Shown here piece by piece: positions 1-12,000 of a stretch of 64,000 nt of DNA (the first letter of the stretch is position 1; every line of letters starts with the position of its first letter). Origin of the DNA: Pleodorina starrii. Lineage: Eukaryota; Chlorophyta; Chlorophyceae; Chlamydomonadales; Volvocaceae. The stretch lies in contig BRXU01000011.1 of the NCBI GenBank assembly GCA_030267565.1, forward strand, positions 1,540,501-1,604,500. The letters run 5' to 3'. Below the pieces are notes generated by a model. That model was given only the letters and a program-made list of their open reading frames with translations, was not told where the DNA came from and searched no databases. The position numbers were made by a program, and so were the translations under genes.

Positions 1-767
1 AGTCGACGAACAGCAGGAGCCCGTCGGTATTTTGGAAGTAGTGCCGCCACAGGGGCCGGATCTTGTCGCAGCCGCCAACGTCTACACAGGGGCGCGACCG
101 CCGATGGAATAGACGCGGCGGATTGGCTGCGCATTGTTGCACAGGTTCGGTAGGAGAAAGACCTTCCGCCGGGGGAAGGGGGGCGGGTTGGAAACTCGGC
201 CGAACAGAGGCGACTAATTATGTCGTACTGGGCTGAAGTGCGCGTCTTGAAGTATCAATTATTTGGGTTTTCTTAAGCGAAGGTTACCTGAAGTTTGGCG
301 TGGGCTGAAGATCTGGGGGTTTTCAGGGTTGGTGTTCCGTGCCGATACAACCTGTCGTCAGGTACTCCTACCTTCATCGCTACCTGTGATCCGCGAAAGC
401 TGTCGGCTGAAAGCTGGTATGATGCGGAGAGTCCATTATGCTTCACGGTGACAATCGGTTCGCTAGCACCGGGCTGTGCAACGGGCTAGGGAGGGCGCGA
501 CAGGCTTTTCCAGGTTGACATGCGGCGAGCTGACATCCATTTCAGCCCAGGCAAGCCGTCGCACGCACCCCAAAGTGTCATCGAACATCCCGCGTGCTCA
601 ATCGTCTCCACGTTGAAGCCGATTGTTGGAATGGTCGTAACCACCTCGCCCAGCTTCTTGAAGTAGAGCCATGACGTCCGCCCAGAGGCGTCCAAGCCTA
701 TGCTCAATAAGCGACCTTCCTGGCTGGGGAAAAGCTTGCTCAGTAGATCGGCTACAAAAGAGGGCAT
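1..767 (-). CDS. ARF-family small GTPase, divergent, 3' end outside window
   Basis: Two exons are visible on minus, 767-569 and 81-1, and the gene continues past the left edge. The first exon ends in phase 1 before GTGCGT. The second follows a TAG acceptor and restores the frame at WDVGG. Recognisable ARF segments, in order, are the P-loop region GLDASGRTS, the switch I block [14 protein letters not shown], the switch II start [12 protein letters not shown], and [12 protein letters not shown] GTPases recruit coats and effectors to membranes in vesicle traffic. This copy is atypical: the P-loop Lys of GKT is Arg, the switch II Gln of DVGGQ is Cys, and the protein begins Met-Pro, so it lacks the N-myristoylation Gly2. 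The NKxD motif lies outside the window. It could be an ARL-type paralogue or a pseudo-GTPase. Family assignment is firm; activity is doubtful. Confidence 0.85.
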
Positions 768-1147
768 TTGGCTCCACGGGGTGCAAGTACTCTGGGCTTC
801 GAAACTTTAACGGCAGGATTGACTGTTCGCCCGGCAGCTGAAGTGGAGCGAGTGCGGTGCCGGGACTGTAAGCCATTATCAGGGTGGGCCACGACAGCTG
901 CTTGCAGTCGGTTTAGCCCTAACGGCAAGGTTGTTCGTTGCAGCAACGGTGTTCCCGTACGCTTGCCGATTGTTTAGTAATTACCGCTCCGGTGAGCCAC
1001 GCAGACTGGTATTACCATCACGGATTTTCCTTACTGCATCTAGCTCTTGATCTGCGTGTAACTCATACCATCAGAATAGTATGCTTGCAACATAAAGCTG
1101 CATCTGGCTCGTTGACGCTGCTGCAGTAGCTTTACGAAGCCTTTACA
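768..1147. other. Divergent intergenic region between the ARF-like and SET genes
   Basis: About 380 bp separates the proposed start codons of two divergently oriented genes, so it should contain both promoters and 5' leaders. I see no convincing TATA box and no coding exon. The short ORFs here have no family signature. Confidence 0.5.
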
Positions 1148-4100
1148 ATGGCTCATCAAAATGCTCATCTCATGAACAGGCCAGCGACCGTCCGTCGGGG
1201 CTTGCACCCCACGGCACGCCCCTTCACCTCAAGCCCATTGCCGCCGAAGCGCGCGGCGCGGTGCCATGCTCTTCTGGGACTGGACAAGCTCTTTAAGGGG
1301 TAGGTCAACCTGTCTACCTCCGCGCAACTCCACTCCGAGCCGAACCTAGCTTGCACCCCAGTCTGCTTCCCCCCGGCCGCTGTCCATTGGCCCGCCACCT
1401 GCTCTCCGGGCCCCGAACTGCTGTCGAAACTCCCCATCTTCCTTCGTCCTGCACCTGAACCGCTCAACCACAAACTTTATCTTATCTAAAATGATTCGGG
1501 TAACAGTGGGCCTAGGGCATGTATTCTCGGTGCATACCGGACCTGACACTGAAAACGTGCAAAAAATCCACTGTAACACGATCGCAACAACACCCCCACC
1601 TAACCCGCGCCCCTGGGAAGCAGCTCGTCAGCAGCACCGCAGCCGCAGCCCCCGCCGCTGCTGGACCCGGACGCTCCCGAGCTGGAGCCTGAGTTCCAGA
1701 GCTGGCTGCGACGGGAGGGTCTTCCAACCCAACCGGTGAGGGGGAGGCCGCCACGACGCTGCCACGGCGCTGGCTGACTGTACGAATTTACAAACCCTGG
1801 CCCCACCCTGGACCCACCGTGCGCCGGGGCCCAGAGGCGGTAGTGCGGTGCATGCGATTTCACACCGATCAACACGCCCGCCCGAGTTACGTCCCCGGTG
1901 CTGTTCCCGACTTGACCACAAACCCCACACTCCCCTTCGCCGCCGCCGTCGCCGCTGCTGCTGCTGCTGCTGCTGCCGCCGCAGCTGCTGTTGCGGCAGT
2001 GCGGCCGGGAGGGTCGCGGCCTGGTGGCTGCCCGGCCGCTGCCTCGCGGAGAGACCCTGCTGCAGGTGCCGGACTCACTGCTGATCACGGCGGAGCGCGC
2101 CGCGGAAGGTGCGGGGTTCGATTCCGGCATTCGTCTGTTTGTTTGGGCTAGAGGGAGATTGGGCTATGGAATTGGAACTGCTTACCTGGGATGGGGTGGT
2201 GGCCCGGTGACCCGTGGGTCGTTTTGCGTGTGCGGTACGGTACGGCATGGGGCCCCGTCTGTATCCAGGTTGCGCAGCAGCGTATGGAGTCGTGTGCCCC
2301 CATCCAACCACTCATCGCCCCCACCGCATCGCACTCTTTCAGCCCCCCCCGCCGCCGCCCCCGCCCCCCCCCCCAGAGTCCTGCTTGGCGCCGCTGTTGC
2401 GCAACCTCCCTACCGCCACCTCCAGCACTGCCACCGCCACCCCCAGCAGCAGCAGCAGCAGCGCAGCCCCGTCGTCTCCGCCCGCCCCGCTGCCTCTCCC
2501 CGAGTGGAGCCTGATGGCGCTGCTGCTGGCTGAGCTGCGCGGGCGGCTGGCGGCGGGGGACATCAGCTCCCGCTGGTCGCCCTATGTGGCGGTGCTGCCG
2601 CAGCGGCCGGGCACAGTACTGGACTGGCCGGCCAAGGAGGTACGACACTGGACAACACTGTACGACTGTACGACACGATGCTTGTTTTGGTGATAGGGGG
2701 CTGGCTGCGCTGAATGGCCCGTTTCAGTACAGGGGACCGACGGGCCCAATGAGGGATCCCCGGTGGGCACGTGCCGCACCTGACACTGTAAAGGCAGCTT
2801 GGGGAAAAACCCTAAAACCCAACCCTAAAACCCTAAACCCTAAAACCCTAAAACTCCTCCCTCCATATCCCTTCAGGCCAAGCAGCTGCTCCGGGGCTCT
2901 CCGCTGCTGCGCCTGGCCGACTCCATCACCGCAGCCGCCGCCGCGTCCTGGCAGGAGCTGGAGCCCATCATCTCGAGGGGGCGGGCGGAGGGTCTGGTGC
3001 CGGACCATGTGCCGCTGGCCAAGGTAACGTGTGGGGTGGTGGGTTTTAGGGTTTTAGTGCGGTGGGCGGGTGGAAGGCTTGTATATGTGCAGTGCGAATT
3101 TGGTAGTGCCCCACCCCCTCCCGCAGTGCCCCACCCCCTCCCTTCCCTCCCTCCTTCCCTCCCCTTGCTTACCTCTACCTCCCTCCCCCTGCTTACCCCT
3201 ATCCCGCCCTTGGCGCACAGGCCGACCTGGACTGGGCCTTCGGTGTGCTGCTGTCCCGCTGCATCCGTCTGCCGGGGCGGGCCGACATGCAGGTGAGTCC
3301 GGGGGGGCCTGGCCTATATGGCTTGGCAGAGTTCCACGCGGCTAGACTGCGCCATACGCTGGCAGCTGGCTGCGCCCGCCGGAACGCAGGGGGCAGGCTC
3401 CAGCACTCCGCTTCGCAATGCAGGAAAGCAGTGGAGGCTGGCCCCCTCCCACCACACACAGCTGAGAGGCACACAACGCCGCTCCGAAGCCCCACAATGC
3501 TTTCCGCAGCGAAAGAAGCCCCCTGCACCTGCCCCGCATGTCCTGCCCCCCCCCCCTGCCAGGTCCTGGCCCCCTGGGCTGATCTGCTGAACCACGATGT
3601 GGCGGCGGAGGCGGGCTGCCACCTGGACTGGGACGAGGGCGCGGGCGCGGGGCCGCGAGGGAGCGGGAGCGGTTCCGGAGCCGGGCGTGGGGGGGCGCTG
3701 GTGCTGCGAGCCGACCGACAGTACGCGGCGGGGCAGCAAGTGTGTGAGTGGTTAGCGAGTGCTGGCGGTTGTTTGGCTGCCGTTTTATACCGTGATTAGG
3801 CCACCGCCCAGGTAGCCCAGCCCAGCCCTAGGGCGGGCCTGCGGTGCGAATGGGCAGCAGGGGCAGCAGGATCAGCAGGAAGCCCCTCTCCGCGTCAGAG
3901 GTAGGAGGTCGGAGCCGTCCTCCCTTCCCTCTCCCTCCCAGCTCCCACCTCCCAGACCCCCCGCTCCTCCCACCCTTCCTCCATCTCACCCACCCAGGCA
4001 CCCCCCACATATCCACTACTCAGCTGTGCATTCCACCCTCAACCCTCACCCTCACCCTCTCTCGCGTGCCCGTTGCCCCGCGCCCCCGCTCCCGCAGACG

Positions 4101-5556
4101 TGTCCTACGGCCCCAAGAGCAGCGGCGAGCTGCTGCTGAGCTACGGCTTCTGCCCCCCGCCCGCCGCCAACCCGCACCAGGACTACAAACTGAAGCTGGC
4201 AGTGGACCAACGGAACGACCCGCTGGCGGAGCTCAAGGTGCAGGCGCTGGCACGGCACGGTGGGTGTGCCGTGTATGGACGAGCGTACGGCACAGCACGT
4301 GTGGACCTGCCTGTGCCACGTATCTTCCTCCTCAAGTCTAGCTCTCCCCCGGCCTCACCCTGCCCCTAATCGTGCCCCAGCCCGCTCTCCCGCAGCTCTG
4401 GTCCGTATCCCATTCGTGTGCCCCCACCCCGCACTCCCGCACGTTTGCTGACCCGCGGGTCAGTCCTCCCGCCCTCCCGTATGTCAGCCAGCCATTCAGC
4501 AGTTGCCTACGCAAACTGTACCAGTATAAACCCTCCCCTCCTACGCCCTCCCGGTCCGCCCCCGCCCCCGCCCCCCCCCCGGCAGGCCTGCCCCCGGAGT
4601 TGGAGTTCCCTCTGAAGCTGGAGGGCCTCCCCGAGGGCCTGCTGCAGTACCTGGCACTGCTGGAGGCGCGACCCAAGGTGGCGCAGGTGGGATGCGCGTG
4701 ACACCGCGTGACAGCGCGTGACAGCTTAGAAGCGTGACAGCGCGTGAACGCGTGTGACAGCTTGGAAGCGTGACAACTTGTGGTGTGCCCGGCCGGGGCC
4801 TCTGGTGTGGTCCGACGCTGCTACTCCCCCCCTGAGCCCTGGCCCCCCCGCCCCAATGTTTGTGCAGGAGACATTCGACCTCGCTTCGCTGCTATTTGAG
4901 GGCGGCTCCTTCCCCCTGTTGGACGGGGAGGACACGCTGGTGCTCGCGCTGAGGGGACTGAGCGGCAGATGCGCCGCGGCGATCAAGGGTGGGTGCGGTG
5001 GCGGTGGCGGTGCAGGGTGGGATGGTGCTGGGTGGGAAGGCGGGGACACTGCCGGCTGTCGCTCCCGGCCCGCCTCCTTCCCTACTCCTCCCCATCAACC
5101 CCTCCTTTCCCCTCTTCGACTGTCATCCTCAAACCCCCCTCTTCCTCCCCTTTTCCACTGTCTTCCCTCCATCCCCCATCCCCCGCCCCCCACTTTCCCC
5201 CCGCCCCCCACCCTCACACAGAGTACCCGACCAGCTTGGAGGTAGATCAAGCGCTGGCTGCCGGGGCCGTGGCGGCCGTCACCAACAGACCCCCCCGCGG
5301 ACCCCGCCGAGCACCCGCCTCCGCCACCACCGCCCCCGCTGCCCCCGCCACCACCACCAACGCCGACCCCTCCTCCCCCGCCTCGCTGCCGACCTTGGGC
5401 ACGGAGGACGTGTGCGTCAGCTCGCTGCGCGCCGCCGCGGTGGCGGGCATTCGGGTGCGGGAGCGACAGATCCTGCAGCGCACGCAGGCGGCAGCGGCGG
5501 GTCAGCTCGCGGAGGTTAAGCGCGCGGCCAGGGAGGCCAGGGCGCGGCGGCGGTGA
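1148..5556 (+). CDS. SET-domain protein lysine methyltransferase, Rubisco LSMT-like
   Basis: Eleven exons: 1148-1299, 1624-1735, 1985-2108, 2377-2639, 2877-3023, 3221-3292, 3563-3743, 4098-4259, 4586-4686, 4868-4988 and 5222-5556. All junction phases agree, giving 589 aa. The split SET domain is clear: GREGRGLVAARPLPRGETLL near residues 95-115, then PWADLLNH (about 294-301), DRQYAAGQQVYVSYGPKSS (about 340-359) and LLSYGF with the conserved Tyr near 366. The order and wording match plant-type LSMT and SETD3/SETD6 enzymes, which move a methyl group from S-adenosylmethionine to lysine. Residues after about 370 fit the Rubisco-substrate-binding domain. Exon 1 is an inference: it supplies an Arg/Ser/Pro-rich, transit-peptide-like leader in the correct phase (GTAGGT donor, GCAG acceptor). 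The C-terminal 110 residues are Ala-rich and end in a basic helix. The substrate cannot be read from the sequence. Confidence 0.85.
2806..2856. repeat. Interstitial telomere-like array in an intron of the SET gene
   Basis: About six degenerate units of CCCTAAAA and CCCTAAA, the complement of the TTTTAGGG telomere repeat of Chlamydomonas and of the TTTAGGG plant type. It lies 20 bp before exon 5 of the SET gene. Confidence 0.85.
3043..3058. repeat. Short telomere-like repeat, opposite orientation
   Basis: GGTTTTAGGGTTTTAG lies just after exon 5 of the SET gene. It is in the opposite orientation to the array at 2806-2856, so the exon is bracketed by inverted telomere-like tracts. Confidence 0.7.
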
Positions 5557-5619
5557 GGGGACGGCCTGTGCTGGTGGCGAGGCGACGCTGGGGGGCGAGA
5601 TGGGGCGAGGAGGGCTGCA

Positions 5620-5624
5620 TGTAA
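5620..5624 (+). terminator. TGTAA polyadenylation signal of the SET gene
   Basis: TGTAA, the usual volvocine poly(A) signal, lies 64 nt after the SET stop codon. Confidence 0.55.
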
Positions 5625-6938
5625 TGTGATGAGATGTGTTGTTGAGTGGTGGAGGGAGCGGCCTTGAGGGTCGCGCTGAGTATGGGGGAGAGCGCGCGTG
5701 TGTGTGTGTTTTGGGGGGGTCGAAAGTGTGTGTGGCCGTATGCGTCCGCATGTGGCGGAGCTCCAGGGTTAGGACGCGGCTGAGCGGTGAGGTGCTCGAC
5801 GGATGGGCGTGGCGATGCCTGTTGGCCCGACTGCGCTGGGAATGAAACAGGCGTCTGCGAGGCGGCCGACCGGTGGGGCGGCGTGAAGGCGATGTGGCCG
5901 TCCTTGTAGGCCGATTGGCTGGGTGGGTGGATGGGTGGGTGGGTGTAGCGCTTGGCCGCCCTTCGCGGCGGCCACGCCTTGCACCGGTCAACTTTGGCGG
6001 GGCGGCCGTATCGCCGCATGAGGCCCGTCGCCTCCCCACCCTCAAGGCCTCAAGGCACGTAGCCCCGGCGGTGATGGTGGTGGTGGTGGTGGTGAGGTTG
6101 TACACCCGTATTAATTGCGGCCGGCAGGCCTGCAGTCCGCACGCTCACCCGCCGCCCTCTCTCTTGACAGGTCGCAAGACATAAGACGCCCGGAGCCACA
6201 ATCCCGGAATCCCGGTCCCCACACCCGGGCTCACACCCGGACATACCCAGGAGACCCAGGCCCGGACATATTCACATATACACACACACCACAGGCGCCC
6301 CAAGCCAATATAGGACAACAGCAACCCCAACCAGGGGCGGAGTATCAACCCTAAAAGTTAAGCTGGTAATACACTCCCGTCCACAAACGCTGTGCGCTTG
6401 TAAGAAACGGCGCGCGCAGTCGGTCTGCATGTGGACCCCCGCTCCAGCCTTCCTCAGCAAGCCGGAGGCGACAGAATCGCCGCCTGCTCGGCTTTCAGCC
6501 TTTTGGTTGGAAACACGCTTTCGGACACACACATACACACGTGCCCCGAAGCCGCAGCCGCATCACACCGCGCTCTCGCGCTCGCGCATCAGCGCGACAC
6601 CATCAGCGAGACAGTACGGAGCTCCGGTGTGGGGTGGAGCGCGAGAACGCGACGCATCCAGGAGGGTCCCCCCGCTCAGATCCCCCCGCTAAGGTCCTGT
6701 GCACGAAAGCCCCTCGCACGCGCCCGGCCTGCCTGCCACCGTCCCCGCTCCGCGCCTCCTAGCCCTACCAGCGCCCGGCCTCCCTCCCTCCTGCGCCCCT
6801 CCCCCGCCCTTTCCCCGTCCCCCGCCCTCACCCCTTCGCATTCCCCTCTTCACGGCCTGCGTCCCCCCCGCCCCTTTGCCCCTCCGCACAGCCCCAGTCC
6901 CCCGATCCCTCTCGTCCCTCCCTCTCCTCCATCCTGCC
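5625..6938. other. Intergenic region between convergent genes
   Basis: About 1.3 kb between the SET gene and the stop of the minus-strand gene at 6939. It contains GGGT-rich and GGTGGT microsatellites (about 5918-5945 and 6071-6095) and CA-rich stretches (about 6270-6292 and 6526-6540). I found no exon with family resemblance; the open frames look like byproducts of GC-rich DNA. Confidence 0.5.
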
Positions 6939-8594
6939 TCACATGCCCTCCAGCTCCTGGCCCTGCTTGCTGCTGACTCCCACCTTCTCCTCCCCGGGTC
7001 CCCTGATCACCGCCTGGCCCAGCTCCCGCCGCGTGGCCTCATCCGCCACCGCCACCGACCCGGAAGCCAGACCCGTCATGGGGTCGGTGACCACCGGGAT
7101 GGCGCCGTGGGAGTAATCCTGGGAGGGGCCGCCGTAGCCGGTGGCGTGCAGTTGGGTGCCCTCGTGGGGTCCGGTGTGGGCGGAGGAGTCGAGCTGGGCG
7201 GAGGTGGTGGCGGCGCCGCTGCCGGGGGGTGGAGAGCGGGTGGGGCGGGCGGAGGGGGCCGCCTCGCCGGTGTAGAAGTCGGGGAGGTCGGGGGGGATGC
7301 CTGGCGGGGGTGAAGGGTTTGAAGAGTGATTTTGCAACAGCTCCCACGCGCGTACGGTGTCCACCTCGCACCTGCCTTTCCCCCCCCCCAGCCCTGCCCG
7401 CAGCTCGGCCCTCTCGACCCGCCATTCCGGGCCCTCTCGAACCTCCCTTCCTGCCCTCACCCGCGCCGACCCGCTCCGCCTCTGGCGCCCGGAACTCCTC
7501 CTCCACCATCTCGGGCATGGAGCCGGTCATGTGCGGCATGTCGCCAGTGCCCGGCTCGTCCTCTGCAGGCGCGGGATGCAGAGGCGGAGTGCATCGTAGG
7601 ACAGAAGAGAGGGCGAGTGGGTGGGCGAACGATCGGGGCGCGCGGGCGGGCAGAATGAAAACCGTCGTCGGAGGGCCAAGATGTTATCGCATTCATTTCA
7701 CTAACCGGAAGTACGACAGTTGAGCCAAAGTCAGTGATCAGCGAAGCAGCTCGAGGGAGGGAGGGGAGGGTGGGAGGGCGGCAGGCGCAGCACCGGCACC
7801 GCGATGCCCGACTCGCCGGTAATGTCGATGCGCCCCTCTGCCGTACGCTTTATCTTGTCCATCTCGTAATACGGGTGGTTGCCTGTGGCCAGGCCTGGAA
7901 GGGGCAGGGAGAGGGAAAGGGAGGGAACGCGGAGGGGCAGGGAGAGGGGCGGGTGCGTGTGCGGAGTGAGTTCGTGCAGACCGGCCGAGCGTGGAGCAAT
8001 GTCGCACATCTCCAGGGAAGGGTTCTTTGGGGGAATGAAGTTACTGTACCGCGCTCCGCGCGTAAGTCAGAAGCACCATCTGCACATATGCATATAAACA
8101 CACACATAGACATGTGTACATCTTTCCGCTCGAGCGATATCGGACATGTGCAAATCCTTTCGCTTGAGCAATCGTTCTCTGACGGCTGGCGGTAGACTGA
8201 TTTTGCGAGCTGCCGGAATACCTCTCGAGACTGATGACTCAACCCTGGTGTACCGGACCACCCCTCTCCGTCCACGGCCCACATCCGCCCTCCGAAAACC
8301 AACCCTCAAAGCCTAATAATGTTGAGAACTTGCAAATCTTCAGTCTGCGCGTGTGAGCTAATCGTTGAGCCGTGGTCACTTGCGAAGGCTTTTGCGGAAG
8401 GTTTTGGCCGTGGCGACCCACGGGTCGGTGCCACTCTTACCCCTGCGCGCCTGAAGGCCGCCGCCGGCGCGGTGTGCTGCGGCAGCATCTGCGAATGCCG
8501 GCAACGCGCTGCGTATCGCCGGCTGCAGCCACCAGGCCGCCTGCTTAGACGCGGCGTAGCCCACGGCTCTGCCCAGCGCCAGCATCCCAGCCAT
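6939..8594 (-). CDS. Unrecognised protein with mitochondrial-type leader
   Basis: Four exons on minus: 8594-8441, 7894-7794, 7560-7461 and 7300-6939. They sum to 717 nt, giving 238 aa. The start was chosen because MAGMLALGRAVGYAASKQ opens an amphipathic, Arg/Ala-rich, acid-poor leader ending near LQARRGLATG, typical of mitochondrial import signals. The leader exon joins in correct phase to GNHPYYEMDKIKRTAEGRI. The third exon is Met- and acid-rich (MPHMTGSMPEMVEEEF). The last is Pro/Gly/Ser-rich and looks disordered, ending KQGQELEGM. There are no membrane segments. The 3' end of exon 2 has a second possible donor six bases upstream (exon end 7800). I do not recognise the family. The conserved-looking core is short, roughly residues 52-120. 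Confidence 0.6.
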
Positions 8595-9008
8595 GTCTTC
8601 ACGCAGGGGAGTGGACGCTCAGGCAAAAACAAAATGGGTATCCTGCTGATGCAGTAAAAAGATGAAATAGTTTTTCTTGGTTTCGTCGCCCTGCAACTGT
8701 TCTCAAGGGTAAGAGGTTCCGCGATTTTTGATTTCGCGACGGCCTGCCGATCACGACACCGGGCCGTGCGTTGTGCGGCAGCGCCAGAAGCACTTAGCAT
8801 GCAAACTGTTTGTGGACATACGAATTTTATTCTGTTAGTTAGACTTCTTTTTGTGGTTGGCCTTTTGCAGGTCGCCTCCGTGGGCAGCTTCGCTGCGGTG
8901 GTCTAAATTAGTTGCAACAAATTCGCCACCGCGGCCCGCGTTCCCTGATTACACCCCACAGCCGTTCCTCGTTTCCTACAGAAGCAGCCTCCACAAAAAG
9001 TTGTGCAC
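8595..9008. other. Divergent intergenic region
   Basis: About 410 bp between the start of the minus-strand gene and the start of the FAD monooxygenase on plus. It probably holds both promoters. There is an AT-richer patch near 8820-8850. No clear TATA box and no coding exon. Confidence 0.45.
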
Positions 9009-12000
9009 ATGAGGCGCCTGTTCGGCCGGCGGCGCAAACAGCAGCAGCAACAGCAGGACGAGACGCAGCTTAGAGAGCAGGTCAAGCAGCAGCAGCAGCA
9101 GCAGCAACAGGTCGGACGGGAGGCTGGCCAGCAGGAGCCACGGGAGTCGCAACCACAGCAGCGCGAACAACGACTGGGTCAGTCGCAGGAGGGCGCCCAG
9201 GCGGGTGAGTCAGTCCGAGGCTTCCGGCCCTCGGGCAGCGGGGCGCCACCGTCTTTTTCTGCGGCCTGCTCGCACATCTGTTGGCGTAGTCAAACGTAGT
9301 AACAAAAGCCCCTTTCTTCTGCCGACTTCGGAAATATATTCGCCCTTCCGTCGAACGTGTTAACAAAACGCATCAGCAGGAGCATCGACCCCGCCCACAG
9401 CGTTCGAAACGCACGCTCAGCAGCAGCCCGACTCTGCCGCCCAGCCCGCCTCGCCTCCCGATTCCAAGGACCAACAGCAGCAACAACAGCCTTTTGAGCT
9501 TTTTACTACTTCAAGCGGTCGCCAGCTGTGGCGCGCGCCCACCGCGGATTTGCTGCTCCAGTCCCAGTCTTCGCCGCAGCGCGGAGCAGGCGCCTCCGTT
9601 GCGGAGCAGCCGACGGTCCCGCCCTCCGCTGCGCCGTTCAGTCCCGCTCGCCGAGTAGCGGCGCCGGCTTCACCGCAGTTTGTTCCATTACCGCAGCCTG
9701 CTGGGTCCGGTGAGTTCCAGTCTCCTCTCAGGAAGCTTGCAAAAGAGTACAGCAGCCATCATTGCGTCCTCGATGGTACGGTAATGCCAACAAAGTACAA
9801 CAGCCCTTCACTCCCACGCACGAATGACCCCGGCTTTCACTGGACAGACAAATGCGCCTTCGTCTCCGCTTCCGCTGCAGGGTCCGTCATGGCGTCTACG
9901 ATGCCGAGACCCACGGCCGCTGCCGCCTCCTCCCAGCCGCCCAGTCCTGAAGATACGGTGACGACCGACCAGCGCCCGTCCGCCGCCGCCGCCGCGCCCG
10001 CCTCTCCAGGGGGCCCCAAGCACGCACAGCAGCAACAGCAGCAGCAGCAGCCGGGGCGGCGCACGGGGCGCGGAGATGTACGACGGGACACCCCCTCCGG
10101 CGTCGCTGAGACTCCATTCCAGGCACCGACGTTGCAACAGCAGACGCTGCCGTACCATCCCGGTGGCGGCGGCGGTGGCGCGCATCGCGCCGCCAGCCGC
10201 GCCAGCAGCGTCACGGGTACGGCGGTCGGGTTGCAGTACACCGGCAAGGTGGATCTGGATCTAGATGTTGCCATCGTGGGAGCGGGCATCTCGGGTCTGG
10301 CGACGGCGCTCGCGCTCAAGCGGGTGCACCCGCGGATGAGGGTCAAGGTGAGACGAGGCGCGAGGGAGCGGAGCGGTTCGTACCAGTGGAATGGTGGAGC
10401 GAGTGGCGAGTGGCGAGGGTCGGGTCGGGGGGTAAAAAGAAGATACCGCAGTGGGTCGGCGGCATAAAATGTTAGTCTTGGCTTGCGTTCGTCTGGCAGG
10501 GCTTTCATTTTCTATCAATGGCGGCGAGTGTGTGCGTGTACACGCGTGCGCAGGTGTTCGACCGCCGGCCAGCGCGGTCCGTCTTCAACCGCAAGTACGG
10601 GTCGTACTGTCGGTTGGAGCCCAACGGCCTGCGCGCCGCCGCCGCCATTGACCCGCGGCTGCGGCAGATGATTCTGCGCAACGGCCTGCGCGCGCGGCCC
10701 GTGCTCATTCACGACACTGACGGTTAGTACGACAACATGGAGCTTAGAACAACAACATGGCGGCTTCGGCCTCGGAAGGCTTTGCACGGAGAAGATTCAG
10801 TTAGCTCCCGGCACCCGGTACCGATTACCTTGCCGTTGTTACGACACAGTGCGTGCTTTAAAGCTACTGTAGGTGACACCACGGGGCACGGGCAGATACG
10901 GTACTTGTCCCCAGCCCGCACCAGGTGTATCTATCAAGCTCGCGATACGTCGCGATATGAGTTCATGACACCGAGCAGCGCCGTTCGTTATGAGTGCTTG
11001 GCCCGTTTCTTTGCCGTACTCCTGTCGTACAGGCAGCCTGATCACCCGGCTGGAGGAGGGCGGCACCCGCTCCATGCGCCGATTCGGAGAGCCGTACATC
11101 ACCATCGGATGGTACGAGCTCGAACAGGTACGGCACCGCACGTGCGACCCGTGGCGTGTGCCATATACGGCCGCACGCAACGCCAGCGCCCTCACGCCTG
11201 CTCTTTCGCGCAAAGGGCCCGGTGCCGTACAGCCCTATATCCCTTGTCGCCTCCTCTCCTCTCCCTCCCTGCAGTTCATACTTCTCATCTTCAGGGCACC
11301 AGGACGATCTCGCCGCTCTAAGAGTTATTATCGGTAGCGGGAACTTTCCTTTCGCCGCTGACTGCGACCTGCATCTCTTTCTCCCGCCCCTTGGCTGCAG
11401 GCGCTGCTGTCGCTGCTGCCACCTGATACCGTACAGTACGGCGCGCAGTACATGGGCCACCGGGAGCGCGATGACGCGACGTACATCTCCTTCAAGTGCG
11501 CGCGACGCGGGGTTGTGTGTATGCGTGTATGTGTCGGGGTGTTAGAGTGTTGGGGGATGGATGTGTGGGTGAGTGACGCTGTCGAGCCATCGCCGCCGCG
11601 GCAGTTGCGGCAGCAGGGGGCAGCGGGGAGCAGCAGCAACTGCAGCCGTTTACCGCTTACCGTTTACCGCAACCGAATCGGTAGCCTGCGGATCGAGCGA
11701 GCTCGTGGCCTGTGCTGTACGGCACAGCACCATTTGTCGACAGCAGCTTCCGCCATCCGGGTTCGGAGCTTCGGACACCCTCTCCCCCCCATTACACTCC
11801 CCTGCACTGCACTGCACTGCACAGGCGCACCGCCCCCTCCACCTTCATGGTTCATCCCGAGGCCGCCACGGCGCCACCGCAGCACCCCTCCCACGTGAGG
11901 CAACTGCTGCCGTCGTTCGGCGGCCCTGGAGGCGGCGGCGCCGCCGTAAACGGCAAGGCCGCTGCCGCCGCTGCCGCCGGCGGCGGTGGCGGTGCCGGCG

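Noticed and set aside
5095..6105. 336-codon ORF on minus
   Set aside because: It is antisense to the last SET exon and then runs through microsatellite DNA; composition explains it and there is no domain.
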